Shown here one piece after another: positions 5,735-12,383 of a stretch of DNA of 12,383 nucleotides. A program made the translations under genes and the position numbers. The notes below the pieces were generated by a model that ran no database searches, was not told where the DNA came from, and saw nothing but the letters and a program-made list of their open reading frames with translations. Position 1 is the stretch's first letter. The number at the start of each line of letters is the position of its first letter. This DNA is from a bacterium. Lineage in GTDB: Bacteria > Patescibacteria > Saccharimonadia > Saccharimonadales > UBA4665. The stretch covers positions 1-12,383 of the forward strand of contig JAJYCU010000004.1 of NCBI GenBank assembly GCA_021778165.1, written 5' to 3'.

Positions 5735-6931
5735 ATGGATTATAGACCACTGGCTGATAGAATGCGCCCTGAAAAACTTAGAGATATAGAAGGTCAACAT
5801 CATCTAGTTGACAGTGGTAAGATAATTCATGAAATAATTACTAACAAACAACCGACTAGTTTAATTTTATGGGGTCCTCCAGGAAGTGGTAAAACCACAC
5901 TGGCTCGAATCATTGCTACGGAAACTAGGGCCGAATTTATTGAACTAAGCGCTGTCACATCTGGGAAATCAGATATTACTAAAGTTATTGCAAAAGCAGA
6001 AGAAAACCAAAGACTTGGAAAACAAACCATCTTATTTGTTGATGAAATTCATCGCTTCAATAAATCTCAACAAGATGCATTTTTACCTCATGTTGAAAAT
6101 GGTACCATTAGCTTAATTGGTGCAACGACTGAAAATCCCAGTTTTGAAGTTATAAACCCTTTGCTTAGTCGTTCAAGAGTCTTAGTTTTAGAACCACTGT
6201 CAAAAGCCGACATTATTACTATTATTAAATCAGCAGCTAAAACTGAAAAGTTAAACCTAAAACGTTTACCAACTTCAAGTATAGATTTGCTTACAGAATT
6301 GTCTGGCGGGGATGCAAGAGTAGCTTTAGGTAACCTAGAGTTAGCTTTACAACTAACTCACGACAAGATTACAGCTGACGTTATAACCACTGCAGCTCAA
6401 AAGCGGTTACCAGGTTATGATAAAAAAGGTGAGAACCACTATAACGTTATAAGCGCATTTATTAAATCTATGCGAGGAAGTGATGCTAACGCTACACTTT
6501 ACTATCTAGCTAGAATGTTAAATGCTGGCGAAGATCCAAAATTTATTGCTCGGCGAATGATTATATTTGCCTCGGAAGATGTAGGTTTAGCCGCTTCTGC
6601 AGCATTAAACCTGGCCGTTGCAACATTTCAAGCAGTTGAGCGAATTGGCATGCCAGAGTGTAAGTATGCATTATTTCACTGTGCAACAGTACTGGCTAAA
6701 ACTAATAAATCAAGGGTCATAGCTGATGCCATGGTTAAGGCAGGGCAGGCTGCTAATCAATATCCTGACTTACCGGTTCCACTACATGTCCGGAATGCTC
6801 CAACTAAACTAATGAAAGATCTTGGCTACAATAAAGATTATAAATGGCAAGCCGGTTTTAAACCAAAAACTGGTTTTTTGCCGGATGATATATCAGGCTT
6901 AGAATTTTTCAACGAAACTACTAAAAAATAA
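5735..6931 (+). CDS. rarA: Replication-associated recombination protein RarA/MgsA (AAA+ ATPase)
   Basis: 398 residues, slightly short of the usual 420-450. RarA (MgsA; Mgs1/WRNIP1 in eukaryotes) is a tetrameric clamp-loader-like ATPase acting at stalled replication forks with SSB. Motifs in order: N-terminal YRPLADRMRPEKLRDIEGQ; Walker A GPPGSGKTT (about 48-56); Walker B LFVDEIHRFNKSQQDAF (about 98-114); sensor 1 GATTENPSFEV; arginine finger LLSRSRV; sensor 2 LSGGDARVALGNLE; then the tetramerisation part with GENHYNVISAFIKSMRGSD and IIFASEDVGLA. The usual family text has E-E-H-Y where this has E-N-H-Y, a mild change. The tail GYNKDYKWQAGFKPKTGFLP is also typical (KYpHdy-like region). It is convergent with the SanA-like gene, with six bases between the stops. 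Confidence 0.96.
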   Translation: MDYRPLADRMRPEKLRDIEGQHHLVDSGKIIHEIITNKQPTSLILWGPPGSGKTTLARIIATETRAEFIELSAVTSGKSDITKVIAKAEENQRLGKQTILFVDEIHRFNKSQQDAFLPHVENGTISLIGATTENPSFEVINPLLSRSRVLVLEPLSKADIITIIKSAAKTEKLNLKRLPTSSIDLLTELSGGDARVALGNLELALQLTHDKITADVITTAAQKRLPGYDKKGENHYNVISAFIKSMRGSDANATLYYLARMLNAGEDPKFIARRMIIFASEDVGLAASAALNLAVATFQAVERIGMPECKYALFHCATVLAKTNKSRVIADAMVKAGQAANQYPDLPVPLHVRNAPTKLMKDLGYNKDYKWQAGFKPKTGFLPDDISGLEFFNETTKK

Positions 6932-6937
6932 TAGAGA

Positions 6938-7618
6938 TTAGAGAGGTAAGCTTGGGCCTAATATAGTTGGTCGTGGTTTAAATGTTAATTGGAAAACCAT
7001 TTTATCTGTCGATAAAAATTCTCGCAATATATAGTCAACAGTGTAATCACGGGTTGGATGGATGGCCACAACTCCGATATTCTCTATACCGATAGCCTTA
7101 CAGGTAGTCATTGCTCTAGGCAGATGATAACCTTGACTAATAAGAGTTGCACTAGTAAGTTTAAAAATAACATGCGCTCTATAACAAGAATCATAAGTAT
7201 CAAAACCTGCATCGTCGACAACAATATCCTTCGAAGGCACTCCTTGGCTTAAGGCATAATTCTCCATCACTAAAGGCTCATTATGATTAACGGTGCTATT
7301 ATCTCCACTCATAAGTAAGATATTAATTCGATGAGCTCTATATAGTTTTATTGCCGTATCGATGCGATGTTGAAGATATGGAGTAGGGAGACCATTTGGT
7401 AATATACCGGCTCCAAAAACAATTCCTACTTGATGAAAGGGGATATTGTTAATTGAAGTTTTAGATAAATCATATCGACTCCCTCGAGTAGAAATGACGG
7501 TATAGGCCATCGGCAAAGTAATTATAAGGATTAATAATGAAACTAAAAAAGAAACTAAAAGCTTGTGGGAAATGAAAAACTTCAATAGTTTATGAAAATA
7601 TTTTCTAATCAAACGCAT
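6938..7618 (-). CDS. SanA/YdcF-like DUF218 membrane-anchored protein
   Basis: 226 residues from the ATG at 7618. The GTG at 7636 would also be in frame, but the TATAAT box lies between the two, so the ATG is preferred. A basic N-terminus (RLIRKYFHKLLK) is followed by one membrane segment at about 20-42 (LLVSFLVSLLILIITLPMAY), then a DUF218 domain outside: VGIVFGAGILPNGLPTPYL, DTAIKLYRA, LLMSGDN, PLVMENYALSQGVPS, the diagnostic DDAGFDTYDSCYRA block and ISQGYHLPRA. This matches the SanA/SleB-type subgroup, linked to envelope integrity and vancomycin tolerance in enterobacteria; the reaction is not established. It lies 36 bases after the BrkB-like gene on the same strand but has its own box. Confidence 0.9.
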   Translation of the reverse strand: MRLIRKYFHKLLKFFISHKLLVSFLVSLLILIITLPMAYTVISTRGSRYDLSKTSINNIPFHQVGIVFGAGILPNGLPTPYLQHRIDTAIKLYRAHRINILLMSGDNSTVNHNEPLVMENYALSQGVPSKDIVVDDAGFDTYDSCYRAHVIFKLTSATLISQGYHLPRAMTTCKAIGIENIGVVAIHPTRDYTVDYILREFLSTDKMVFQLTFKPRPTILGPSLPL

Positions 7619-7624
7619 CCTAAC

Positions 7625-7630
7625 ATTATA
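7625..7630 (-). promoter_or_regulatory. -10 TATAAT before the SanA-like gene
   Basis: On the reverse strand TATAAT ends six bases before the ATG at 7618. It sits in the 36-base gap after the BrkB-like gene, so the two need not be co-transcribed. Confidence 0.6.
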
Positions 7631-7654
7631 TAGCACTGGATATCACTATAAATT

Positions 7655-8599
7655 TTAAAACTTAGGATCAATTTTTTCTTCTACTCTTTTTTGATAAGTC
7701 ATATTCTGATGTTTATAGGCTGCTTTATCAGCGACTGTTTGTTTGCCGCGTAAACTTCTTGGATATAAATGATAATACCTAATGACATCAACTCCGACAG
7801 CATATAAAAGAACTTTAGTTTGAAGATATATCCAGAATAATAGCCCAACAACTAATGCAAATGTACCGTAGATACTATTTAAACCCTTAAGCTCATGAAC
7901 CATAATTAGAGTACCAAGGGTTTGGAAAATCTGTAATCCTAGTGCTGTCAACAAGGCACTAACTAAAATTTGTTTAATTTTAACAGTACCAGCAATTGAA
8001 AATTTAAAAACAAAAGTAAATGTGAGCCACAATAGTAGAAAACTAGCCACTAGAGTCAGTAGTCTATCGAAAACTGCATTTCCGGGGATTGCAGTATAGC
8101 CTGATACTACTGATGAGATGAGTAGCCCTATACCTCCGAAGATCATAATACTAAAACTTCTTACCAAATTATTTATAAAAGATGGATTTTTATAGTGTGG
8201 AACGTACCAAATTGAACTAAGCGAGTATTGGAGTACATTAGCTACACCTCTTGCGCCATAAAACGTTATTATAAGGCTCACAATTAATGCGATACCCGTT
8301 TGTTTAGGACTATGAATAGAATATTGAAGTTGGGACCCAATAATCGGGAAGTAATGCGCCGCACTACCAACTATTTTGTTTTTAAGGTACGAGTTATTGC
8401 CTAGAATTAATTTAGTTAGACTTGTTAAAACAATTAACATTGGGAAAAGGGATAAAAAACTATAATAAGTGATAACTGCCGTCAAATATCCGCCGTTATC
8501 TTGACTATTTTTCTTGATAATAGAATAAATAAAACCCGGCACAATGTGCTTTCGCTGATAGTCATCTACTTTGTCAAGCATTTTATCGATTTGTTTCAT
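7655..8599 (-). CDS. YihY/BrkB (UPF0761) family membrane protein
   Basis: 314 residues from the ATG at 8599. An upstream TTG at 8626 is in frame, but TATACT lies between the two, so the ATG is favoured. About six membrane segments are expected, near residues 41-63, 99-119, 145-165, 179-200, 214-238 and 249-270. Family landmarks are AVITYYSFLSLFPMLIVL (first segment), TFYGARGVANVLQYSLSSIW, a YxAIPG-like loop between segments, and the closing IYGTFALVVGLLFWIYLQ. Most members have an acidic GAE near the end of the last helix; here it reads YAVGVDV. The C-terminal 40 residues are basic and cytoplasmic. The family was once called RNase BN by mistake and is probably a transporter or envelope protein; its substrate is unknown. 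It is divergent from the glycosyltransferase at 8710. Confidence 0.92.
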   Translation of the reverse strand: MKQIDKMLDKVDDYQRKHIVPGFIYSIIKKNSQDNGGYLTAVITYYSFLSLFPMLIVLTSLTKLILGNNSYLKNKIVGSAAHYFPIIGSQLQYSIHSPKQTGIALIVSLIITFYGARGVANVLQYSLSSIWYVPHYKNPSFINNLVRSFSIMIFGGIGLLISSVVSGYTAIPGNAVFDRLLTLVASFLLLWLTFTFVFKFSIAGTVKIKQILVSALLTALGLQIFQTLGTLIMVHELKGLNSIYGTFALVVGLLFWIYLQTKVLLYAVGVDVIRYYHLYPRSLRGKQTVADKAAYKHQNMTYQKRVEEKIDPKF

Positions 8600-8607
8600 T
8601 AACAAGT

Positions 8608-8613
8608 AGTATA
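8608..8613 (-). promoter_or_regulatory. -10-like TATACT before the BrkB/YihY gene
   Basis: On the reverse strand TATACT ends eight bases before the ATG at 8599. It lies inside the region that would be coding if the TTG at 8626 were used, which argues for the ATG. Confidence 0.5.
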
Positions 8614-8696
8614 AACTATCTTCCAATTAACAGTAATCTATTTCTAAGCCACAAAGCTACCTATAGATAGATTAAAGACAAACATTGCTTTTAGGC

Positions 8697-8702
8697 TATA
8701 AT
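8697..8702 (+). promoter_or_regulatory. -10 TATAAT before the glycosyltransferase at 8710
   Basis: TATAAT, then seven A residues, then the ATG at 8710. There is no room for a leader with a Shine-Dalgarno. It is one of the cleanest examples of the leaderless arrangement in the window. Confidence 0.65.
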
Positions 8703-8709
8703 AAAAAAA

Positions 8710-9537
8710 ATGGCTAACCTACCAATCATTGCAGTTATACCCAATTACAATATGGCAACTCAACTTGAGAAATTGTTGCCCACTCTAATTAATCAAGGCT
8801 ATCAAACAATTTATGTACTTGATGACTGTTCGACTGATAATTCAGAAGAAATTGTGAGAAGATTTAAATACGATGGCGTAGTATTTGTTTCCAACAATAT
8901 AAATATAGGCGCTGGACCAAATCGTAATCGAATTATGAAGTATGAAAAATACTGTATAGCTCACTTTCTAGATGCAGATATGGAGTTAATAGATAAAAAT
9001 CAAACTATTGAAGATATAAAAGATTCATTCAAGAGACATCCTGATGCATCTGTTATTGGTTTTCGAGTACTCAACCCTAATATGACTCAGTTCGAGTGGA
9101 ATTTTGGCCCCATAAGACAATTTAAAGATTCGTTAATCTGGCATTCTTGGAATATTAAAAATCACTCAAAGATAGAGTTATTAAATTTATTTTTAACAAA
9201 AATATTTAATAGACAGTGGCAAAATTGGTGGACCTATATGCACCCGACTGATGCAAAGATAGAACATCAAGTAGGAGTTGTAGTCGAGTGCAATATGGCG
9301 GTGAACTTATCTGATTTTAACGAAGTTCAAGGGTTCGAGAACAAATTAAGATTTCATGAAATTCATGCTCTAGCCTTAAAACTAAGATCAATTGATAAAA
9401 CTATTTGGTATGTACCAAAAGTAGAAGCAATTAAACACGATGGCATAGAGGTTAGATCAAACCGTAAAAGAGAAATTCGTCTTGCTACTTTAATGTTAGA
9501 TTTTAAAAGAATAACTGGCCAATTCAAATTAAAATAA
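8710..9537 (+). CDS. Family 2 glycosyltransferase (GT-A fold)
   Basis: 275 residues. The GT2 nucleotide-sugar site is visible: IIAVIPNYNMATQLEKLL (about 6-23), YVLDDCSTDNSEE (about 36-48) with the first aspartates, NNINIGAGPNRNRIM (about 62-76), and FLDADME with the DxD metal motif (about 92-98). A later block, VVECNMAVNLSDFNEVQGF, corresponds to the acceptor-side region often written as GxnxxxxRexFxxvGGF. There is no membrane segment or signal peptide, so it is a cytosolic enzyme probably acting on a lipid- or protein-bound glycan. The long aromatic insert at about 135-180 (IWHSWN, WQNWWTYMH) is unusual and may shape acceptor choice or membrane contact. The acceptor and sugar are unknown. 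It is convergent with the next glycosyltransferase, with 16 bases between stops. Confidence 0.9.
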   Translation: MANLPIIAVIPNYNMATQLEKLLPTLINQGYQTIYVLDDCSTDNSEEIVRRFKYDGVVFVSNNINIGAGPNRNRIMKYEKYCIAHFLDADMELIDKNQTIEDIKDSFKRHPDASVIGFRVLNPNMTQFEWNFGPIRQFKDSLIWHSWNIKNHSKIELLNLFLTKIFNRQWQNWWTYMHPTDAKIEHQVGVVVECNMAVNLSDFNEVQGFENKLRFHEIHALALKLRSIDKTIWYVPKVEAIKHDGIEVRSNRKREIRLATLMLDFKRITGQFKLK

Positions 9538-9553
9538 ATATTTTTAAAATAGA

Positions 9554-10297
9554 TTAGTTATATCGCATTTTTATTGCAGCTAAGACCATTTTTATTCCGT
9601 CGGAAGCTATTCTAATATGTGAATTTCCAACTGCATGAAATGACTCAGTAGGTACTACTAATTCATTAACATAAAGCTTCATTCTTGCTGCATGATACAA
9701 TAACTGACGGTCCCAGGCATACCCATTAATATTTAAAAAAGGTAGCAATGCATTCGCTGCCTCTTCACTCAAGGCTTTAGCTCCTCCCTGAACATCATTA
9801 ACACCTGTGGGAGTAATTAATTCTAATAAACTCGCTAAACCAGTATGACCTATTCGTCTAGATAACGATTCATGACTTTCCTTATCAATCCTGGTAGCTA
9901 CCGCAATATCATTACCGTCCTCAATATTTTGAATCAATTTCAGAACAAACGAAGGTGAGTAGGAACCATCTGCATCAGTAAATGCCCTAATACCACTTGT
10001 TTCTTTCAGACCTAGTGTAAGTGATGCTCCTTTGCCTTTATTTTTCCCATCTAAATGAGAAATATAAGGTAAGCCATACTCATCTACTATTTTAGTAGTT
10101 TCATCACTTGAACCATCATTAACTATTACAACTCTTAAATCATGATTTACATCTACAATTTTTCCCCAGTCACTAAGGTGGTCACTAAAAGCAACTCTTC
10201 GTTCTTTTGAAGTTGCCTCATTATATGCCGGTATAATAACAGATACTCGTGTAGGTGTTTTAGTTGTATTAATTGAAAACTTATCAAGTTCTAACAT
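9554..10297 (-). CDS. Dolichyl-phosphate-sugar-synthase-type glycosyltransferase (GT2)
   Basis: 247 residues, TAA stop. Motifs follow the dolichyl- or polyprenyl-phosphate glucosyl/mannosyltransferase pattern: VSVIIPAYNEATSKERR (about 18-34), VVIVNDGSSDETTKIV (about 55-70), KNKGKGASLTLGL (about 85-97), FTDADGSYSPSF with the DxD motif (about 106-117), DVQGGAKAL and YAWDRQLLYHAARM. The last two are typical of the ALG5/DPM1-like group. Such enzymes charge a polyprenyl phosphate with one sugar as donor for later envelope glycosylation. There is no C-terminal membrane segment, so it is the soluble, DPM1-like form. The start at 10297 is less certain than at neighbours: the best -10-like box (TATAGT, 10313-10318) is 15 bases upstream, suggesting a short leader. 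Confidence 0.9.
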   Translation of the reverse strand: MLELDKFSINTTKTPTRVSVIIPAYNEATSKERRVAFSDHLSDWGKIVDVNHDLRVVIVNDGSSDETTKIVDEYGLPYISHLDGKNKGKGASLTLGLKETSGIRAFTDADGSYSPSFVLKLIQNIEDGNDIAVATRIDKESHESLSRRIGHTGLASLLELITPTGVNDVQGGAKALSEEAANALLPFLNINGYAWDRQLLYHAARMKLYVNELVVPTESFHAVGNSHIRIASDGIKMVLAAIKMRYN

Positions 10298-10402
10298 AAA
10301 AACTTTCTAGATACTATAATACAACTTTATCTTATACTTGTCAACTATAATATTGATTTATAGACCAAACAGAATAATTAATAAAAATCACGAATTATAA
10401 TC

Positions 10403-10408
10403 TATAAT
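10403..10408 (+). promoter_or_regulatory. -10 TATAAT before the DUF488 gene
   Basis: TATAAT ends eight bases before the ATG at 10417; a second TATAAT starts at 10396. There is no Shine-Dalgarno. Confidence 0.55.
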
Positions 10409-10416
10409 TAATTAAA

Positions 10417-10812
10417 ATGTTGAAGACTAAACCAATTATTAGTGATATTGAAAAAACCGATGGTATACGTATGTCAGTCATGAGCAGACATACATTGAAT
10501 GATGGCATAACACCTAATTTGAATATCTTACCTCAACACTATAATCTTTGGCTACCTAGTCTTGCACCACCAGCTAAGCTACTAGGTGATTATTATAAAA
10601 GAGGGTTGAGCTGGGATGATTTTTCAAATAGGTTTCTTGATTTTACTCATACAAAAAATACAGAATCAACTATCACATTAATAGGAACAAGTGCGCTTAG
10701 AATCAATGTAACTTTGTTATGTATAGAAGATAACCTCGACAGATGCCATAGAAGCTTACTAGCAAAAAGATTTAAAGAACTTATCCCAAATCTCGATATG
10801 GACTTAAAGTAA
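10417..10812 (+). CDS. DUF488-family protein
   Basis: 131 residues. The YeaO-like DUF488 pattern is present: DGIRMSVMSRH near the N-terminus (about 15-25, where the family has DGxRvLVDRxWPRG, so the WPRG part is altered), LWLPSLAPPAKLLGDYYK in the place of the usual WxkeLAPSxeL block, a WDDF...RFLDF helix, and at the C-terminus VTLLCIEDNLDRCHRSLLA. The CHR triplet with preceding LLC is the family hallmark. DUF488 proteins have no settled biochemical function; the Cys-His-Arg cluster hints at an active or ligand-binding site. It is a single-gene unit with its own -10 box. The family call is firm, the function unknown. Confidence 0.85.
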   Translation: MLKTKPIISDIEKTDGIRMSVMSRHTLNDGITPNLNILPQHYNLWLPSLAPPAKLLGDYYKRGLSWDDFSNRFLDFTHTKNTESTITLIGTSALRINVTLLCIEDNLDRCHRSLLAKRFKELIPNLDMDLK

Positions 10813-11075
10813 ACAAAAAAATAATAATTAAATATAGATTGAGTTGTATTTTTACTAGTGGATTTTAAAAGTACGCAATAACTTTATTGAAGAGATCAAT
10901 GAGTTCAAAGATATTTAAATATACCCAATTTTGTATAAATTTATAGACAGAATTTAAAGGAACAATTCGATCAATTAAATATAATGTCTTTAATTATTTG
11001 GCATTTTCTACAATATCTTGGAAATATCTAAAGAAGTTCTTCTAAAATTAAAAATTGTAATGCTAAACTAATAAT
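10813..11075. other. AT-rich intergenic stretch with a broken short frame
   Basis: 263 bases without a convincing gene. The forward frame from ATG 10899 to TAA 11045 is open for 48 codons apart from a TAG at 10944-10946, and its second part (about 10947-11045) is rich in aromatic and basic residues. This may be the trace of a lost small gene or chance in AT-rich DNA. The last bases carry the promoter of the membrane protein at 11076. Confidence 0.3.
11064..11069 (+). promoter_or_regulatory. -10-like TAAACT before the membrane protein
   Basis: TAAACT ends six bases before the ATG at 11076, identical in sequence and spacing to the box before the antitoxin remnant at 1134. Confidence 0.45.
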
Positions 11076-11603
11076 ATGCCTATAGCTAATCGAAAGATAC
11101 AATCCAAAGTTAAAATCTTAATAGCTCTCACCATATTTGGTAGCGCATTTGGATATGTTGAGGCAACAGTCGTTTTCTATTTAAGATATCTGATAAATTT
11201 CCACACAAATTATAATGTTTCTAACTATAAAGTTCTGCTTAACCTTGGATTTATTACATTCATCTCTCCTGTGCATAGCTTATTAGTGAACAATCGAATT
11301 AGTACTGCGGAAGTCTTTAGAGAAGCAGCAACCATAATAATGTTAATAGCAATTTCATACCTTGCTGGTTCGAACAAGAAACAAAGATTTGGCGCTTTCT
11401 TAGTTAGTTTTGCTGCATGGGATATTATGTATTATGTTTTTCTAAAAATTCTTGATAGTTGGCCAAATAGCTTATTCACAAAAGATATATTCTTTTTAAT
11501 TCCTGTACCATGGTTAGGCCCTATAATTACTCCGATAATCATTTCAACTATTATGTTTATAGTTGGGTGTTGGCTCTACATAAAACCAATCACAATGAAA
11601 TAA
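11076..11603 (+). CDS. Conserved integral membrane protein, function unknown
   Basis: 175 residues with four to five membrane segments, near residues 14-36, 53-70 (weak), 86-97, 107-126 and 140-168. Conserved-looking blocks are FGYVEATVVFYLRYL (about 25-39), REAATIIMLIAISYLAG (about 82-98), RFGAFLVSFAAWDIMYYVFL (about 103-122), LDSWPNSLFTKDIFFLIPVP and WLGPIITPI. I recall uncharacterised bacterial membrane proteins with the same order of motifs (VEaavVvYLR, REaaTlvML, WDifYYvwL, WPxSLltwDllFLiPvpWvGPv), so I judge this a real family member and not an orphan; no function is known to me. Charged residues inside membrane segments (Glu in YVEA, Glu in REAA, Asp in AWDI) suggest transport or catalysis in the membrane. 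It has its own -10-like box. Confidence 0.8.
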   Translation: MPIANRKIQSKVKILIALTIFGSAFGYVEATVVFYLRYLINFHTNYNVSNYKVLLNLGFITFISPVHSLLVNNRISTAEVFREAATIIMLIAISYLAGSNKKQRFGAFLVSFAAWDIMYYVFLKILDSWPNSLFTKDIFFLIPVPWLGPIITPIIISTIMFIVGCWLYIKPITMK

Positions 11604-11622
11604 AATAATCTAAGAATGTTAC

Positions 11623-11628
11623 TATTAA
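11623..11628 (+). promoter_or_regulatory. -10-like TATTAA before the Nudix gene
   Basis: TATTAA ends five bases before the ATG at 11634. It supports this start over the ATG at 11616, which would put the box inside the coding region. Confidence 0.4.
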
Positions 11629-11633
11629 CATTA

Positions 11634-12137
11634 ATGAGATCAAAGATAATAATTGTTGATAGGGATGATGGTATCATCGGATCTAAATTAAGAGGAACAC
11701 TTAATTATGAAGATATTTATAGGGTTTCAGCCTTATGGTTAACAGACAGTTTATCTGGAGATATACTACTAGCTCAACGTAAGTGGACTAAAGTCAACGA
11801 TCCCGGTAAATGGTCAGCAGCTGTCTCAGGGACTAATGACATTTGAGAAACTTATGAAAGTAATATAATTAAAGAAGCTACGGAAGAAATTGGACTGTAT
11901 GATTTAAAATTAACACTTGGCCCTAAACAATATATCGATGATGGTAAACATAGGTATTTTTGTCAGTGGTTTTTATCAAATATTGATAAAAATAAGGCAA
12001 AATTTGTTATTCAAGAAGAAGAAGTTGAAGGCGTTAAGTGGGTCTCACTAAACGAATTAATAAATAACGTTGACCAGTATCCTGACGATTATTCACCGTC
12101 GACTAAAAAAAGCTTAGGAGTTCTTAACCTACTTTAA
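11634..12137 (+). CDS. IDI-like Nudix hydrolase with in-frame TGA at a glycine position
   Basis: 167 codons from ATG 11634 to TAA, open except for a TGA at 11844-11846 (codon 71). The Nudix box G-x5-E-x7-[RK]E-x2-EE-x-G-L is complete across that TGA: SGTNDI, then TGA, then ETYESNIIKEATEEIGL. The residue before the box's first Glu is very often Gly (the GE pair), so UGA read as Gly restores the consensus, whereas Trp would not. Upstream, IYRVSALWLTDSLSGDILLAQRK and NDPGKWSAAVSG are typical of the isopentenyl-diphosphate-isomerase-like Nudix subgroup; downstream VEGVKWVSLNEL is the usual closing helix. Such enzymes hydrolyse nucleoside diphosphate derivatives or related compounds; the substrate is unknown. 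Under the standard code the product stops inside the active site and would be dead. Alternatives are a G-to-T mutation or a sequence error in a GGA codon. Confidence 0.85.
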
Positions 12138-12218
12138 GATATATAAAAAGCATACGCAACTTAAATAAAGACTACTAATTAGTTTTCGAAAATTGATTAA
12201 ATATAATTTATCTTATAT

Positions 12219-12224
12219 TATAAC
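12219..12224 (+). promoter_or_regulatory. -10-like TATAAC before the gene at 12232
   Basis: TATAAC ends seven bases before the ATG at 12232; TATTAT overlaps it at 12216-12221. There is no Shine-Dalgarno. Confidence 0.5.
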
Positions 12225-12231
12225 TTTTACA

Positions 12232-12383
12232 ATGTCAGAAATAATTAAACAACGACCTAATATTTTAGATTATCAAACTTTTGTGGCTAGTAGCAGAACT
12301 AAAGGTATCGATGACGAAAACTGGAAAAATATTTATTCTACTCTACTTAAAGATGAGTTGCTTGAAGTCTTTTATCAACACGG
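12232..12383 (+). CDS. Unrecognised protein, N-terminal 50 residues (runs off window)
   Basis: An open frame from ATG 12232 to the window edge without a stop. It begins MSEIIKQRPNILDYQTFVAS and continues with a charged helical part including DDENWKNIYSTLLKDELL. There is no signal peptide or membrane segment in the visible part, and no motif that names a family. The start is supported by a -10-like TATAAC seven bases upstream, the same arrangement as at its neighbours. It lies 94 bases after the Nudix stop on the same strand. Confidence 0.65.
   Translation, partial: MSEIIKQRPNILDYQTFVASSRTKGIDDENWKNIYSTLLKDELLEVFYQH

Noticed and set aside
5827..6030. Reverse-strand frame inside rarA
   Set aside because: Lies wholly over the Walker A/B coding region of rarA; a codon-bias shadow.
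7058..7252. Forward-strand frame inside the SanA-like gene
   Set aside because: Covers the conserved DUF218 motifs on the other strand; no start signal.
10899..11045. 48-codon forward frame interrupted by TAG at 10944
   Set aside because: Could be a lost small gene, but no recognisable motif and no -10-like box at the expected distance.
1..12383. Standard heavy use of genetic code 25 across the window
   Set aside because: RarA, trehalase, both glycosyltransferases, BrkB and others have no internal TGA at all, so only rare UGA sense use or isolated mutations remain possible.
1..12383. CRISPR arrays, insertion sequences, rRNA or tRNA genes
   Set aside because: I looked for spaced direct repeats, transposase motifs with terminal repeats, and cloverleaf patterns and saw none.

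Overview
The window is about one third G+C and reads as a small-genome bacterium of the Candidate Phyla Radiation (Patescibacteria) type. I base this on short intergenic gaps, single-gene transcription units on both strands, RarA/MgsA, BrkB/YihY and SanA-like proteins, and almost no Shine-Dalgarno sequences. The phylum cannot be fixed from this window. Saccharibacteria would suit the gene content. Absconditabacteria or Gracilibacteria (UGA = Gly) would suit the two in-frame TGA codons, but not how rare they are.

Layout. 1-216 (-): start of an FkbM-type methyltransferase, with higher G+C and a real Shine-Dalgarno. 419-2972: AT-rich accessory stretch holding a hypothetical protein (-), a Phd/RelE-like toxin-antitoxin pair (+) with one frameshift in each gene, an unrecognised 276-residue protein (-) interrupted by one TGA, and a 72-residue orphan (+). 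3001-6931: RNase HI (+), a MOSC protein (-) overlapping it tail to tail, a cytoplasmic GH37 trehalase (+), an unrecognised cysteine-bearing protein (+) and RarA/MgsA (+). 6938-8599: a SanA-like DUF218 protein and a BrkB/YihY membrane protein (both -). 8710-10297: two convergent family 2 glycosyltransferases, the second of the dolichyl-phosphate-sugar synthase type. 10417-12383: a DUF488 protein, an integral membrane protein, an IDI-like Nudix hydrolase carrying an in-frame TGA in its Nudix box, and the start of an unrecognised gene (all +).

Two signals run across the window. First, most genes have a -10-like hexamer (TATAAT, TATTAT, TATACT, TAAACT and similar) ending about 5-8 bases before the start codon and no Shine-Dalgarno, which implies leaderless mRNAs, one promoter per gene. 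This rule also decides several starts. Second, none of the 17 gene ends visible here uses TGA as a stop (14 TAA, 3 TAG), while two otherwise good reading frames run through a single TGA; in the Nudix box the position calls for glycine. This could be rare UGA-to-Gly decoding, gene decay, or sequence error. The glycines of the intact genes, more than 100 by hand count, all use GGN, so heavy reassignment is ruled out.

The genes do not form one pathway. They are a mix of housekeeping functions (replication-fork maintenance, RNA-DNA hybrid removal, envelope, nucleotide or metabolite clean-up), sugar and glycan handling (trehalase, glycosyltransferases) and eroding accessory genes.
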